Source: Prochilodus magdalenae (taxonomy: Eukaryota; Chordata; Actinopteri; Characiformes; Prochilodontidae). Taken from it: 64,000 bases of DNA. The stretch covers positions 62,001-126,000 of the forward strand of contig JAMWET010000138.1 of NCBI GenBank assembly GCA_024036415.1. Reading direction: 5' to 3'. Both the position numbers and the translations under genes were made by a program. Under the pieces are notes generated by a model. That model was not told where the DNA came from. It saw only the letters and a program-made list of their open reading frames with translations, and ran no database searches. Positions within the stretch are counted from its first letter, which is position 1. Each line of letters starts with the position of its first letter. Shown piece after piece: positions 11,771 through 25,835 of the stretch.

Positions 11771-14700
11771 TCAGTACCTTTAGAAAGTCATTACTGTGCG
11801 CTTCTGAAGGTACTGATGGTACTATGTCATGGAATGAAGTCATCAGTAGTAACCGCGTATTAAGTCAACATTTGAAAGGCCTTGTGCAGCAGTTCATGTT
11901 GACCAACTGTGTCTAACTTACAGCATGTCAACCCATGAATGTTCCGCCAGAGTTCAAAGCCAGAATGCCCTCAGGCTGAGAGGAGAGCTGGGGTGAGCAT
12001 TCTCAAGCTGCCGATGAGTTTTCACCCCTCACCCCAGGGCAGTCGGGCCTTTACATGCCAGTCTGACGACTGTATTATTAGGCATCTGATCAAGGTTAGG
12101 AGCAGGCAGGGCTGATCGTTTGAGGCAGGGTTAGGGAATGTACGTGGAACCTGAGAAACAGCTGCCACCAACTAATCCCCCACTACTCCAACGCACCTCA
12201 TTAGTCAGAGAAACCGGGGAGCGACATCTGGATAACAAGAGTTACCCCTTTGGCAAGAAGTCTTTTCCAGCCAGGCCGGGCCTTTCGTGTAGTATGTTTC
12301 CCCTCATATGTTCTATGTAAGATCCACTTAGTATGACAACATCTAAAGTATCTTGTGCAGCAGTCTGAGCTCAGGAGATTTTAGATCAGCCTCTTTTGAA
12401 GAAATGTTCTCCAGCGCAGTAACGTCCCTGAGTATTCGTGGTTATCAGGAGAACAGACATACCAGCATGAGACCACAAAACTTGATAAGATCCTGCCACT
12501 TCCTCAAAATCCCTGTTTGTACCGACATTTACTGACAGCAATAAAACGAGCAAAGATTTAAAGGAGCCTCTCGGCCTACCACTAGAAGCTAATATTTGCT
12601 GAGTTCTGTAGCACAGTGTCGCATGCAGCAATTCTATTTGTATATAGCACCAATAGAGATATTTCTAACTTTAGCTTTTAGCTTGGCGTCTATTGTAGTG
12701 ATGATTTACGGACTGGAAAAAAAAAAAAAGATTTTAAGATCATTTTAAAATAAATGAATGCTTGTCTAACCATAATGGAAGTTCATACTGTCATATTCAT
12801 AATATAATAGGACATCTGAAAATGATATACAACCTTGGAATGAGGTTATATAAACTCTAATTTCTATAATATCTAGTGTTAAAAATAAAAATCATGTATC
12901 GCACAACCGATATACATATAGTTCCTAGTGGGAAACTGAACCAGTCCTTAAGAGGGGCAGATTATCATCGCATTACTATTGGCCACCTGAAAGCTGACTA
13001 TGTCCTCAAGCTTCTTCAGGTTACATGTCTTTCTAGCAGTGCCTTCGTCTGAGTTTAGTCCAGCAGTGCAGTTTCAGTGTCCCCTGCATTACAGAGCTTT
13101 AAATGAACTGCTGATGGCTGTGAAGTACAATACCCCTCGAAGTGTCTTCACATTGCTCTCAGTGTAACCATGCATCCCGCCCCCCTCCTCGTAGGACAGC
13201 CATCCTTTCGTATGTCTGTTTTAATGCACCGACTGTGTTTGAGACCAGCGCACCTGCGGTCTAAACACCCAACCCGTGATCTTTTGATGTGTACTTTTGG
13301 ATTTGTTTATATGGGAAAGACATCATTTTATTCACTTTCAGAACGCGCCCCTCCACCCTTCACGCACTGCTGCCAGCACTTAATCCTCCATCTGTGTTTT
13401 AGAACACAAACACTGCAGTTTATAAAGAAAGATAGAGCCCTTTGAAGCTGCTTTGTGTCAAAGTATTATTGCAATCTAATGAAGTTAAATATGAACCAAT
13501 TATTTATTTAAGGCCTTTTTCAATGGATGCACGCAAGCATTCTTTGTTTGTTCTTCAGCGCATTAATCACTGAGCAAATTTGGGCTTGGCCTTTGCAAAT
13601 TCGAGCCCTCTCAGTTGGGCAATGTAAACATGACATGATCCTTTCAAAATGATATGATCTATATACTTATACTCTATAACCAAACGGCTTTAAACTTTTT
13701 AGTGGTTTAAATAATCTAAATTGCTGTAGTGAAATAGTAAGAATTGTTTTATCTTTTTTTTTTTTTTTTTTTTAAAGTTCCATTATACTATTGTTGTGAC
13801 GGAACCATTAATTACAGATGTGCTTATCACAGCCACTTATAAACGCCTGATCACAATTATTTAAGCTGACCGCAATCACTTCCAAATATGAAGTCACGAT
13901 AAGTGGAATGTGAATTGGTTGAGTTGGTTGGCGAATGCGAATAAATGTAAGCAGTACGTACATTTACAGTGGCACATCGGCAGGGCTGAGAAATGTCCTC
14001 ATGGCATGTCCACTTATGGAACTAGTGTTGTTTTGCACATATGTTCATTTTTAAAATAATCTCATCCTTGCTGGACACCAAAGATGATTCTGTGTACACA
14101 TACAACAGTGCAATATACACTCATCATCTCAAAAGAATAGCTGCACCCAGAAGGAATCAACCGACAGGAATGAACTTGGTGGGTAGGATTGACATCATGA
14201 AACATGCGGTTGCGCATGTGCGTAAGCAGGGACAGGCTTTATCACTGTACCTGACTGACCCAACAGCCACAAGTGCAGACATTCAGTGAGCGGTGATGTC
14301 CTCCATGAGTCTTCCTGTTAGTGCCAGCACCACTGGCAGACGGCTGCACAGTGCAAGACTACTGCCCATAACTGCAATGGAGTCGTGTCAGACTGTCATG
14401 GAGTGACTCAGATAGGATTATTATTTATTTATTATTGCAGGACACCATTAGGACCCTCTATACCTCCATGCTGATAAACACTAATTCCATATGATAAGCT
14501 CAATAGATACCATCCATATCAATTTTTAATAACTTATTAGTCCTAGTAACATTTATCTTTCTTCCAAATAGCATTGCAATCCGACACTTTCTGGGTGCAA
14601 CTATTCTTTTGACTAGAAGTGATTCATTAATGATGACTAATCACTGATAAAGAAGAAACTATGATCAGCCAGTTTTGGCATTTTTGGCTGGTACTTTAAT

Positions 14701-17700
14701 GGCTGCATGAAGTGAACAAAAATCATTCATTATAATGATTTAAATGATAATTAGTTGTCAGCTAAACTCAGAGAAAGAAGAGCATTCGCATTAGACAGGG
14801 ATATCCAGTTTTGGGTAACTAAGAATTCGAAATGTGACTCGATCCATCTCTTGTAAACCAGTTTAGATGATACTAGTAGAAGGTGAACGTATGTGTGTGA
14901 AAGATAATGGCATATAGACACGAAGAGAAAAGGCATGACGATCAAACTGAGGAGAACGTCAAAACCTTTTATTATCTCTCTGCCATAGGAATTCTCTGCC
15001 TGCTACCCAGGCATTTGCTTATTAAAGCAGCATGGTAGCAGCCTCTGCCTAAGCTGCTGTATCTCAGTGCCAGCAAATGTGCCCCAGCTGCGCTGCCCTT
15101 CACACCCCCACCCCTCTCCCTCTCTCTCTTCAAAACCAAAGCGTTCCCTGTGTTATCAGTTCCCCACAGCTGCAGCAAACACAGACAAAGGCCAGCCCAT
15201 TGAGGAGATCTCACCTGTTGATCTTATCATCCGCCCCCAATGCCAATAGACTGCTCCTTTTGAAATGTGCGCTCTGCTTGCTGACTTTGGAGAATGCCAA
15301 AACTCAAACACATGCACATGAGGCTTACACAGCCCCAGGCCAGACATAATGACTAAGACACTCTAATGCTTACTTTGGCCAAACCGTCCCATGTGCAAAT
15401 GCTCCATACAAATAGCTGGGTATGCAGTCGAGCCGTATGCAAAAGGTTTGGGTAGCTGGTCAGATTTTTAACACTTACACAACAAAAACAGAGGCATTTT
15501 AGTTTGTGTCATGTAGTGAATGTGTCCTCCATTTAGTCTGGTACCAAAAACAGAAACTGAAGTGAACACTGAATAGCCCTAATGAGTAGCCTGCAGTGGT
15601 GGACGAAGTACATGAACCATGAAGTTGGGTTAAAGTAGAGATACCCATGGTAAAATATTATTATAGTAAAAGTAAATGTCCTCCCGTTATGCCCCCACCT
15701 GAGTAACAGTACTAAAGTATTTACTTGTAAATTTACTATAAAAATAAAAATGTATAAAAAATGTATTATGGCTCTAATGTCCTATTATCATTTCTCATCA
15801 GCTAATTTTTGATGAAGAGACTGTAGTGTCTCTCTCAGTCCACCAGTCTTTAATAGAAGGTCATTAATAAGTCTGACACTGATGTCTATTTAAATGGTCA
15901 CAAGCACAAAACATTTAGGCAAACAATTTCTATTTGGTAGGACTAAAGTTTTGGTTTAATAAAGTTTAAAGTTTAATAAAGCCTTTAAACACGAGTTCAC
16001 AAAGTGTTCCTTTACTGTATTGTTTTACTATATGCTTTGTTACTATACCTTTATTACTATATATGTTTTATCTGTTCACTGATCACTACTTTGATGTATG
16101 ATTGTCAGTCAGTGTTTCCAAGTGGTCCTGAAATGGACATTTCCATGGATGCTAAGAATAAGATAAGCCTGTTTTAACATTTAAAACTTTTAAATACACA
16201 CAAAAGTGGAAAGAAACAACAAATCTCACACAATGTGGTGGAGTAAAAAGTAAGATATTAGACGTAGCGGTGTAAACTGTCATCCCAAATGGAAACACCT
16301 CAGTAAATTACAGATACACAAAAAACTACTTAGGTACAGTAACTAATTACACTTACTTAGTTACTGTCCACCACTGCTAAAATGCTTAAAAGTGTTCTGT
16401 TATTTTTTCGTATGGTAAAAAAGGTTCTTCAGACTGATGTAGCGTGTAGAATATGGCTCTGTATATAACCTATTTAAAAACAATTCTTTAAGAGTGTCAA
16501 TAAATGTATTACTGAAGAAATGGCATCTGTTCTCAGTCCCTCAACGTATGTATTATTACTTTGCGGTTGCTACTCATGCGGGGTTTTTAAGCCAGTGTCT
16601 GATGACTTGCGTTTACTTCTCTGTGGCTTGGCTCAGTATAAAAGAAAAACGCAAGGAAGCTCTATCCCAAAATCTTTCCCCCTGGAAAAGCACAAAATAG
16701 CCTTATACAGACAGTAAAAAGTCTAAACCAAACAAAAAAAGGTTACCCCATCTCACATACCCAATCCTGACACTAGAGAGAGGGCCTCCAGTTACCCAGT
16801 TGTATTCAGAGACCATGATGTTTCACAGTGGAGGGATCACTGATCCTTGGTGAGGTACTATGAAGAATGTGTGCACGTTTGGTCTCCAAGAAACCTTCTA
16901 GACAAAGATGTGCCAAGGGTGCTGCAAATATGAGCAAAAATGTTCCACCCATGACCAGCGTTTCCCCATTTCCAGTCCTGAAGCGCCTCCCCACAGCACA
17001 GCGTAAGGCTGTTCATGCTCTAATACACCTGATTGAACTAAATCAGGTGTGTTAGAGCATGAAGAGTGCTGAACTTGCACAGGGGTGTTGTTGGAAGAGA
17101 AAACCCATCTCTGAACCATTCTGTTTTGCTTGATTTCAGCAGATACGGTGGAAAAGTTTTGTAATCCAGTTTATATACCAGATAATATCATATTTTATTT
17201 TTACAATTTTACTTTTCAACCTTTCTTTATCCTCCATACACATTTGCTCATGTTGTTCTCTATTGGGCTTCAAAAAGTCGTCCAGGTTAAACGAGTCCTT
17301 ATAACTTCAGAGTAAAAAGGCAAGACTAACTAACTCACTCATTCCCTGTTCATCTAAACAGTTTATCCTTCCGGGTCAGAGGGGGTGCTGGAAAACACCC
17401 TGGACAGGGTGGCTGAGACACAAACTCATACCTAGGAGCAATTTAGCATCTCCAGTCCACCTGACCACATGCTTTTCCAGTGTGGGAGGAAATTGAAGGA
17501 CGTGGAGGAAAGCTACGGCCAGGGAAATCAAACCCATGCTGTTTTTTGCTTTGAGATTACAGGGCTACCCACTGCACCACTGAGTCATGCACCAAGTCAT
17601 CTCTATATAATTAAATACACCAGTTTCAATTGTACTAGATGTAATCTTATTCCTAATTCATCCTCATTTTAGCTAATGCAGGGGTTGCATGAACAACTGA

Positions 17701-20700
17701 TCACTGATTGAACATTCATTTATTTATTAAGGCTGAATTCCATTGCGGTCTTAATGTTCACAAGGGCAGTAGGTGATGAAAGTTAAGGGGACATTAATGT
17801 TAGGCATGGTCCCACAGAATATATCACAGCTTGAGAAGATCTTAAAAACTTCAAAATCGTCATCGGGGACGTTAACCATCTAGAAGCCAACTCCCATTAC
17901 TTGCGCCTATTATCAACTCAGTCACCCGGGTCTCATGTGACTGTTTCATAAACTGGCTCAACATCAGTTCAAATGGTTAGACGGGACAGCTGGAGAGAAG
18001 TCTTGCCAAATATTTAGAGTTCTCCCATGACAAGAAGAGACAACAGCAGATGAATTGCATTAAACCGGCCAGAGGAATCCATAAAACGCCTCCCTCCTCC
18101 CCCTCTGCTCTAACAACAGGGGTTCAGATTTATGGTCTTCTCTGAGGACTGGCCTCCTCACGCAGCTGTGGGCTAGCCCCAGGCCTGCACGGGGCTATTA
18201 AAATGATTCGGCCTTTAGGTTTTCACCACCCTCCGTCAGATAGCAGAGATGAAGAGAAACCAAAAGGAGCGCCTTTTCAGACCTTCTCAATGGGTTCTGT
18301 GGGGATGACGGCTTTAAGCTCAATGTACAAAGGAACGTTCTGTTTTCATTAGAGGCCGAGATTAAACCAAGGAGGCCTAGATTTCAAGATGATCTTGAAT
18401 ATGCATATTTGCGGACTACCATATCGCTGCTCTAGAAAAACAAAACCTCATTATCTGTTAAATAATGAGGGGAACACATACTTTACTTTATGTAGGTCCA
18501 GGATTTTTTTCCAGAGTAATTTCTTTTGGTCCATTCATCATTAAATTTAGAAACAACATAAAAGGCAGCCTGCTTGTTCAAAACATTCCACAAAATATGT
18601 TCAAAACTGAAAATGATCACGGCCATATATTTGTTAAAAGCACACACAGGAAAATAGTTCCGTCTGATTCCTTGATCTTTTAAATCACCAAATAAAATGA
18701 ACCCCCTTGATTAAATCCCAGTTTGTATGGTGATGACATACATTCATCATCAACAGAATAGTTGCACAACTAGTTTCACCCAGAAGGAATCACCTGACAG
18801 GAATGAAACTTGGTGGGTAGTTGAACATCATGAGATGTTCAATAATGCATGTACCGTGAAAACGAGGACTCAACGGCCAGCCTGACTGACCCAACACCCA
18901 AAATTGCGGACGTTCATTGAGCAGTGATGCGCTCCATGAGTCATTCTATAGTGCCAGCACCATTGGCAGACGGCTGTTGGACACAGGACCGTAACAACGA
19001 CTGCCCTTAACTCACATCAATGCCACCAAAGACTGCAGTGCTGTCATGCCAGACCGTCATGGAGTGACACAGAATGGCAGCGGCTCATCTTCAGTGACAA
19101 GTCCTGGTTTTATCTTTGTGAAGACGACCAACGAATTAGTGTGTGGACACACCGTGAATGGTTTGCTGTCACACATCCCATGTCCAGAAGGCTTGGTGTC
19201 ACTCCACCTCCACCCCTACTGCAAAATCTGTAGGAACCGAGAATATTCAGGCTGCATGGGATGGATTATCGCAGGACACCATTAGGAACCTCTACAACTC
19301 CAAGCAGAGACTTTTGGATGTTGAATTAGCAAATCCAACAAAGAAGCTGCTGGTGTTCTCAGAACAAGGGACCGTCCACAGCAGTCAGGACCTTGACATC
19401 ACATCTGAAAGTGTTCGAGATTACTTGAATTGTGAAAGGCAAAGGCTGAGCTTGTTTTGGGTGGTCTCTGTTGTTTATATAGCATGTATTGCTATTCTTC
19501 GGTCCATTTTTGTCATGCTATCCGATCACTTATCCAGACAATCCATAGATTACTTTGATCCCTGATATTACCAATAGTAACAGCCCTGCAAAATATATCT
19601 ACTGACCTTTGTAGGCACAACAGAAATTCATAAGGTGCTACATAAGACATACCGTTTTAAGAGTTATAAGTTAAAGCACTTCACATCTGAGGGTCAGGCT
19701 CCTTCCCTCTCACACTGCCAAAATCTTCACAAGAAGCAGCTGCTTGCTCCGCAGACTGCAGGAAGTCACACTCGATTATGAGCAGTTTAACTTAGCGCTA
19801 CACTGCCGTATGTTAAGCAGCGAAAGACACAGCGTTCCACAACGCTACTCAGTCGTGGGTAAAATGAGACTCATTAGCTCCGCAGCCTTCCCAAGAACAG
19901 CATGGGAAATGAACAGACACAGTGTAACGTGGAACTGCATACTTTGTGTTCAGCAGCTATAGAACTGTGCATTCGCTGCATGCCTGATAATACAAGACTG
20001 CAGCTGGTTTTTCCTTTCAACTTTTCAGCTCCTAACACACAGCTGGCTAATTGCACGCAGAGCTCTACAAGCCTAAACGAGCAATTATAAGAAGTAAACA
20101 TGTAAACTAAAACCGATTTCTTCCATTTATAAACAAATGAGAGAAGGAAACTTCTAGCAGTCCAGTCCTGGTCCCGTTATGATTAACAATCATGCTGGCA
20201 GCCTTCAAATCAATTTTCCTGTATGTCTTGGCTTGTAAAATCAGGCATTTATTTGGTTGTAAAAAGTTGCTGGCTGAACCAGAAGGACTGAATGAACTGG
20301 ATATTTCCCCTCATTCCATTTGAAAAATATATCCCTCGTATTCCTTTCTGGTTTATGTTTTGGGACACTGAGACAATTGTTTGCACAGTTGGATGATATC
20401 ACGAGTCGACCATCATCCAAAACAGCTGAGACTTTTATATATTTCCATTCATAAGAGAGTACTTACAGTGAGGCTCATAAGGCGGCGGTGGATCTCCACA
20501 TGGTATGCACTCCATGTCTTGGAATCCACTTAACTTCGTCTTCCTGTAAAATCTGCCGTGCAAAAGCAGAAGGCAACAAGTTGGGAAAATCACTTAAAAG
20601 AAAGGATATGAATCATTTACTACAAACTATGGAGCTGAAATGGTAGTAATGGTAGTAATAAACGCAGGAACTGAAGTGTGGTCCTACTTAAAGGGTTAAG

Positions 20701-23042
20701 CAGCATAAGGGGTCCTATAACATTAAACTAAAGCTCAATAGGATCTTTATCTGTATGTTTGGTGGAAAACAGAAATCACACTCTTCTGCAAAAAGAAAAA
20801 AGCAGGTTCTGTACATTTGCCCAAAGCTGTGTGCCGAAGCTCTTAATTAGGGGTAATCAAAAGTAATTAAGTGACTAACTGGTGAGAGTGGGCTGCTGCT
20901 TTGGGGTGACTAGTAACACTTGCTGCATGATGAACTGCTTATGTAAAAAAAAAGAAAAAATGGTCTTCAAAGGCCAGACATGTTGCAGCACTGAGAGCAT
21001 GCCTGGGCCTTTCCTGTAGTCTAGGGTCTATTTCCCTGACCTTCATGTTAGCCTCAGGAGCCTCATGTGCTGTATGTGAGCTCTTACTGAGGCCTTTAAT
21101 CTTAAATATAAAGGTTCCAAAAGGGTGACTGTCTTTAACATACAGGTCTACAAAAACTTTTCATTTGTATACAATGTTTACCGTATGTGGAGGTTCCCAA
21201 ACCCAAACATTCCTAAACCCACAACATGTTTTTATCCTATTTTCAAAACTCTGGAAAATATTATTGCTATCCAAAGAAACGTTTTGCAATTTTACACAAT
21301 GTAAACAGCAGCTTCTGAGACCAAGTGATGTGTAAAGGTAAAAATAGACAAAAAAGGGGGCACACGTTTTTCATTGGACAGCGACAATATTTCAAGAATT
21401 TGTGTGATTTACAAAAAAAACTCACTGGGTTTTCATTTTTGTAGGTTAGCAAGCAGGTCAACATTATATAGTGCTAATGCCAAAGTGTATTTGTTGTGAA
21501 TGCCCTTCAGCTATAAAGAAACTGCAGCTGTCCACTTTATCCCAGTATAGCCATCTTTATGGAGGAGCTTGAACAGCAAGCTCCATCCCCTGCACCTGCC
21601 ACCCCCATTGCTCACTAGCAGCTCACCAACTTTTCAGATTCTACAGAGCGCAAACAGTTCCATGGTAGGAATATTGAATTTGACTACATTCATTTAACAT
21701 ATTCTAGAAGATTTCCCAACAAGGCTACTGCGAACAGAGTCTACAGAACTGACCCTGGAAAAGCTTTTTAGGCAAAACAAAGAATTCTCCCATGCCATCA
21801 CTCCAAAAGAACCCCTTTGGCACCTTCACTTTTAAGAACGCTGGCTCAGGCAGACTCACCCCGGCAGGCAGTCGCCGCACACGGCGTTGATGGTGCTGGA
21901 GCAGTTAGCCTTCTGGAAGCGGTTGAGGAGAGCACAGTCCAGACAGGGCTTGCACTTCTGCAGGCCGCGGTCCTCTTTGAAGCGGCTGGCCCTGCAGGGC
22001 ACACACTGGGCATCCTCTCCATAGCCGAAGCCACATTCCTGCAGGGATTAACGGAAGATATCCCACCGGTGAGGTAGAGCAGAGGAGGTAGGGGAAAGGG
22101 AGGGGGAGTGTGGCGAGTTAGGGGTTTGGAGAGGGGGGAGCATAGCTAAAGAAATGTGCCAATGTGGACTAACAAGAGTCGGCAATGAAATAATGATCCC
22201 GGTGTGTGTGAGATCCCCCCAGCGAACAAAGGCCAGCTTTCTTTTCAGACTCCATCTTACACCGCCAATAATCTCCCTGACTCTCGCAGGATCATTGGGC
22301 AGCCTTCCGCTCCGGGCCACTGAAGGGCTAGGCATTAGAATGAGAAAGGCCCATAGGGATGCCTATTGTTGGGTTATTGCGAGTTTATTGTGGAGGTCTT
22401 TTTTTTGGTTCTTGCCTCCTTTCAGTGGAAGCAAAGTGTGTTTGAGGAATGAGGATTTAGAGACTCAGGAGCACAGCACTGTTAGTTTACAGATCAAAGG
22501 TGACGTTAGCACGTTTAAGCAAAATGTGCGGCATTAAGTTTGAAAGCTGTGACTACCTTCCTACAGCTGAGAAATTCCATTTTCATGGATTATAGATCCA
22601 AACATATACATAGGATGGAACACAAACTCCAATAAACCTCTATATATAGATAATAATTCAGTCATCATAATGATATTCATCAAGATGTGAAGGTCAAAAT
22701 CTTGAAAATACAGCAAATCCTAAAAGTGTCAGTTCCCAGACAGACGATAGGAAAATTCCAATGATTTTACCAAACGTCTCCGTAATTAGACCATTAAGGT
22801 ACAAGGCTTTCAGTGCGGTTTGATGTGAAACGTGAAACTTATCAAATCAGAATTGTTCTCGACAGTGCTGATAGGAACCAGATGTCCGAAGCATTTAAAG
22901 CCTCTAATAGCTCTCTCACAGAAAGCTATTAACTGAAATGTTTATGGACGCACTGGATGATGCCTGAAACAATCTTTCACAATAGTTTTGGCCTAATTTT
23001 TATATTCATTCATAATAGAGAGGTACCTGCACGGCAATGCAG

Positions 23043-23077
<35 letters not shown>

Positions 23078-25776
23078 AAAACATTTTTTTCTCTTGTAAT
23101 TGTCTACTATTATACAATTATTACTATTATCTACTAGAGATGGGCGATATGGCAAAAATATAATATCATTTTCAGGATAGATAATGTGATACAATATTTT
23201 TTTCCAAATGGATCAATTGGAAATGAAAAATAGAAGCATAAAACACTATTCAAATAAAACACTATTCAAACCTGTGAATTAACCGTGAATTGTAACTGAA
23301 TCCAGTTAAACGGGAGTAACTTTGATATGTCCAGGAAAGCCTATTTATTATATTATATTATATTATATTATATTATATTATATTATATTATATTATATTA
23401 TATTATATTAAACATATAAAAGAAGTAGCCTGGCCATTTAGGAGACGAAATAAAATTGTGATGTTTTTGCTAAAGTTCTGGATCACAAATGCCAAACAAA
23501 CTCATCCCTTATGTACCAATGGAGTACCATCACTCCAGATAACTGGGAAGGGGGGCTATATACTCCTCTAGCGTACACTACAATGCCAAGTGTACTGCTC
23601 CACGTACAAGTGGCTACTCCAGAGTACTGCCCTTTCACTAAACTTTCCTATGGAGATTACACAAGCTGAGTGCAACTGAACACCTGTGTGCACCAAAAGG
23701 ATGGGTGAATCTACTAAAAGGGGAATCTCAGCTTTTCATTACTTTGACAAAAGATAAACACACAAAACCAAAACAATAAACGCATTCCATGCACATTCAC
23801 ATCCAATAAAAAAAACAAAAACGAGGAGATGCACGTCCAAATATCAAGAGCAGCCTTTTCGCGAATTTCTACCAGCCGTGAACAACAGAAGACAACACCC
23901 AAGGCACTGTTGTTCCCTAACCAGTTTCCTTCTGCTGTAGTGCATTTAGTGATTTAGTGCATTTACCCTAAATACAAACACACAAACACACATACACATA
24001 CACACATACACACAAACACACATACAGACAAACACACAAACACACATACACACAAACACACATACACAAACACACAAACACACATGCACAAACACAAACA
24101 CACATACACACACACACACATACACACAAACACAAGATGAGCGTGATAGCTGCTGAAAAACAACAAGAGCAAGCAACAAAATCCTGGTACCAAGCCCCGG
24201 TCCTGTCAACAGCAGCTCAAGTCACTGTGATCCATGTTTCAAAAAACACAGAACAAATTACTTTCCTAGTTATTGTGTAAATGTTCTTGGCTTTGAAGTT
24301 TCTCCAGTCTGGGCACAACCTTAAGAAACATAATATAAGTACATCTCGCCAGACTGCAAAATCTAAACAGACTTCTTAAGTGCCTCTTTATTGGGGTCAC
24401 TTGAAACAGTTTGTATCCAGTTCACTTCACTAAACAATACATCAGGCTTTTCCATCTATTCCAAACCCCATCTGAACAGACTCAGCGAGGGACACGGTCT
24501 GCAAAGGTCATTTAGTCCAATGAATTTTACAACAATGAATTTTAACAGCTCTGCCATGTTAAACCCAAGTATCTGTTGTATATATAACTTCCTTTGTTTT
24601 TGTCAGAGGGTAAACTTTATTCAATTTTCCGTTAAGTATAAAGACCGGAAAGTGTATGAAATGCCAATACCTGCTTTACAATATGTTTTCCCTATGTGCT
24701 GTTTCCTGCGAACTACACTATTAAAAATGTGTAGTTTAAATGCAGTTCTTAGAAAAAACTAAATTCCTGTACGGTTTTACTGCCATAGAGAAGAACAATT
24801 TAACTGTGCAAAGAACTATTTTACATTCAAATGACTCTTTGAGTATTCGTTGTTTTGAATCTAACCAGTGGCTTTACAAAAGAACCTCTAAATAACCTCA
24901 TCTTTATAAGCGTCGAGGAAAAACTTGTAAATCTACTAAAACTTAACTTTATGGAAAGTTTACAATATCCTGAGGCTCTTTAAACCTTAAAAGGGTTCTT
25001 CACAATTCATTCCACTGCTCAATGAACAAAACCTTTATCTCCAAAATGTAATTTTTACTGGAGAAAAACAACATGCCTTATTTTTAATGTTAGTCAATGG
25101 AACTTTGTTCCAAGCAAATTGGGGGATTTTCTAGCTCTGTTCATTATAATCAATTTACACACTTACATGAGTTTAATGGGAATTTTTAATGATGCAACAA
25201 CAAAAATGGAGCTTCAGGGCAACATTTAAGTGAATGTGTTTTTTTATATGAATCATTTCTGTAAACCGGCTCCATTATTGGTCTGTTTTGTTTAGCTTAT
25301 GGCATCATTTGAAAATGCATATTGCACAATGGCATTATGTGTAAATAGATCATAATTATCATAGCAAATTAAACTGCTTAAATTGGCCTGGAAAAAATCT
25401 GGTTTCACTAAGAAACATTCCTTCATTCATATTAAATTTAAAACTTCATCCACTGAAAAGTTGCTTCTGGAACCAAAACTGGATCTTCTACTGCACTGCT
25501 CCAAAGAACCTTTCTGCCACCTTCATTTTGTGAGTCTGCAGCAGGGCCCAAAAGAATTAGTGAAAAAATAAAACTTCTATTTGGATTATTTTCTAACATA
25601 ATTCAAGTTTTTTATTTTAAACAATATCAGCATAACAATCTGAGTGAAAAGTAGTTTTTGTATATATTGTGTGTATATATTATTTATATTTTTTATATTT
25701 TAATATGCACTTAATAAAACTTTAAAATTTTAAAGTTTTGGTTACAATTATATGTTGAATAATGGAGATGGGATTC

Positions 25777-25835
<59 letters not shown>

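Larger units (their letters stand above)
11454..20466 (-). other. tnfrsf19: tnfrsf19 intron 4 (9.0 kb)
   Basis: No exon was recognised in this intron. It contains an (ATT)n tract near 11706-11771, a poly(T) run near 13750-13774, a short mariner-like element (14121-14620), an hAT-like MITE (15594-16376), a hairpin element (about 16970-17115), a fish dispersed repeat (about 17340-17560) and a truncated mariner-like copy (18745-19320) abutting a second element. The stretches 18060-18440 and 19700-20090 are free of obvious repeats and have balanced composition, so they are candidates for conserved non-coding sequence. Confidence 0.7.

Noticed and set aside
11704..11916. 70-codon ORF with a tyrosine run
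   Set aside because: It is the translation of an (ATT)n microsatellite.
21817..22537. ORFs on both strands around tnfrsf19 exon 3
   Set aside because: They are other-frame shadows of a GC-rich conserved exon or run into its intron.
23946..24209. Cysteine/valine-rich ORFs on the - strand
   Set aside because: Both frames are products of the CA-rich tract; there is no start context or homology.
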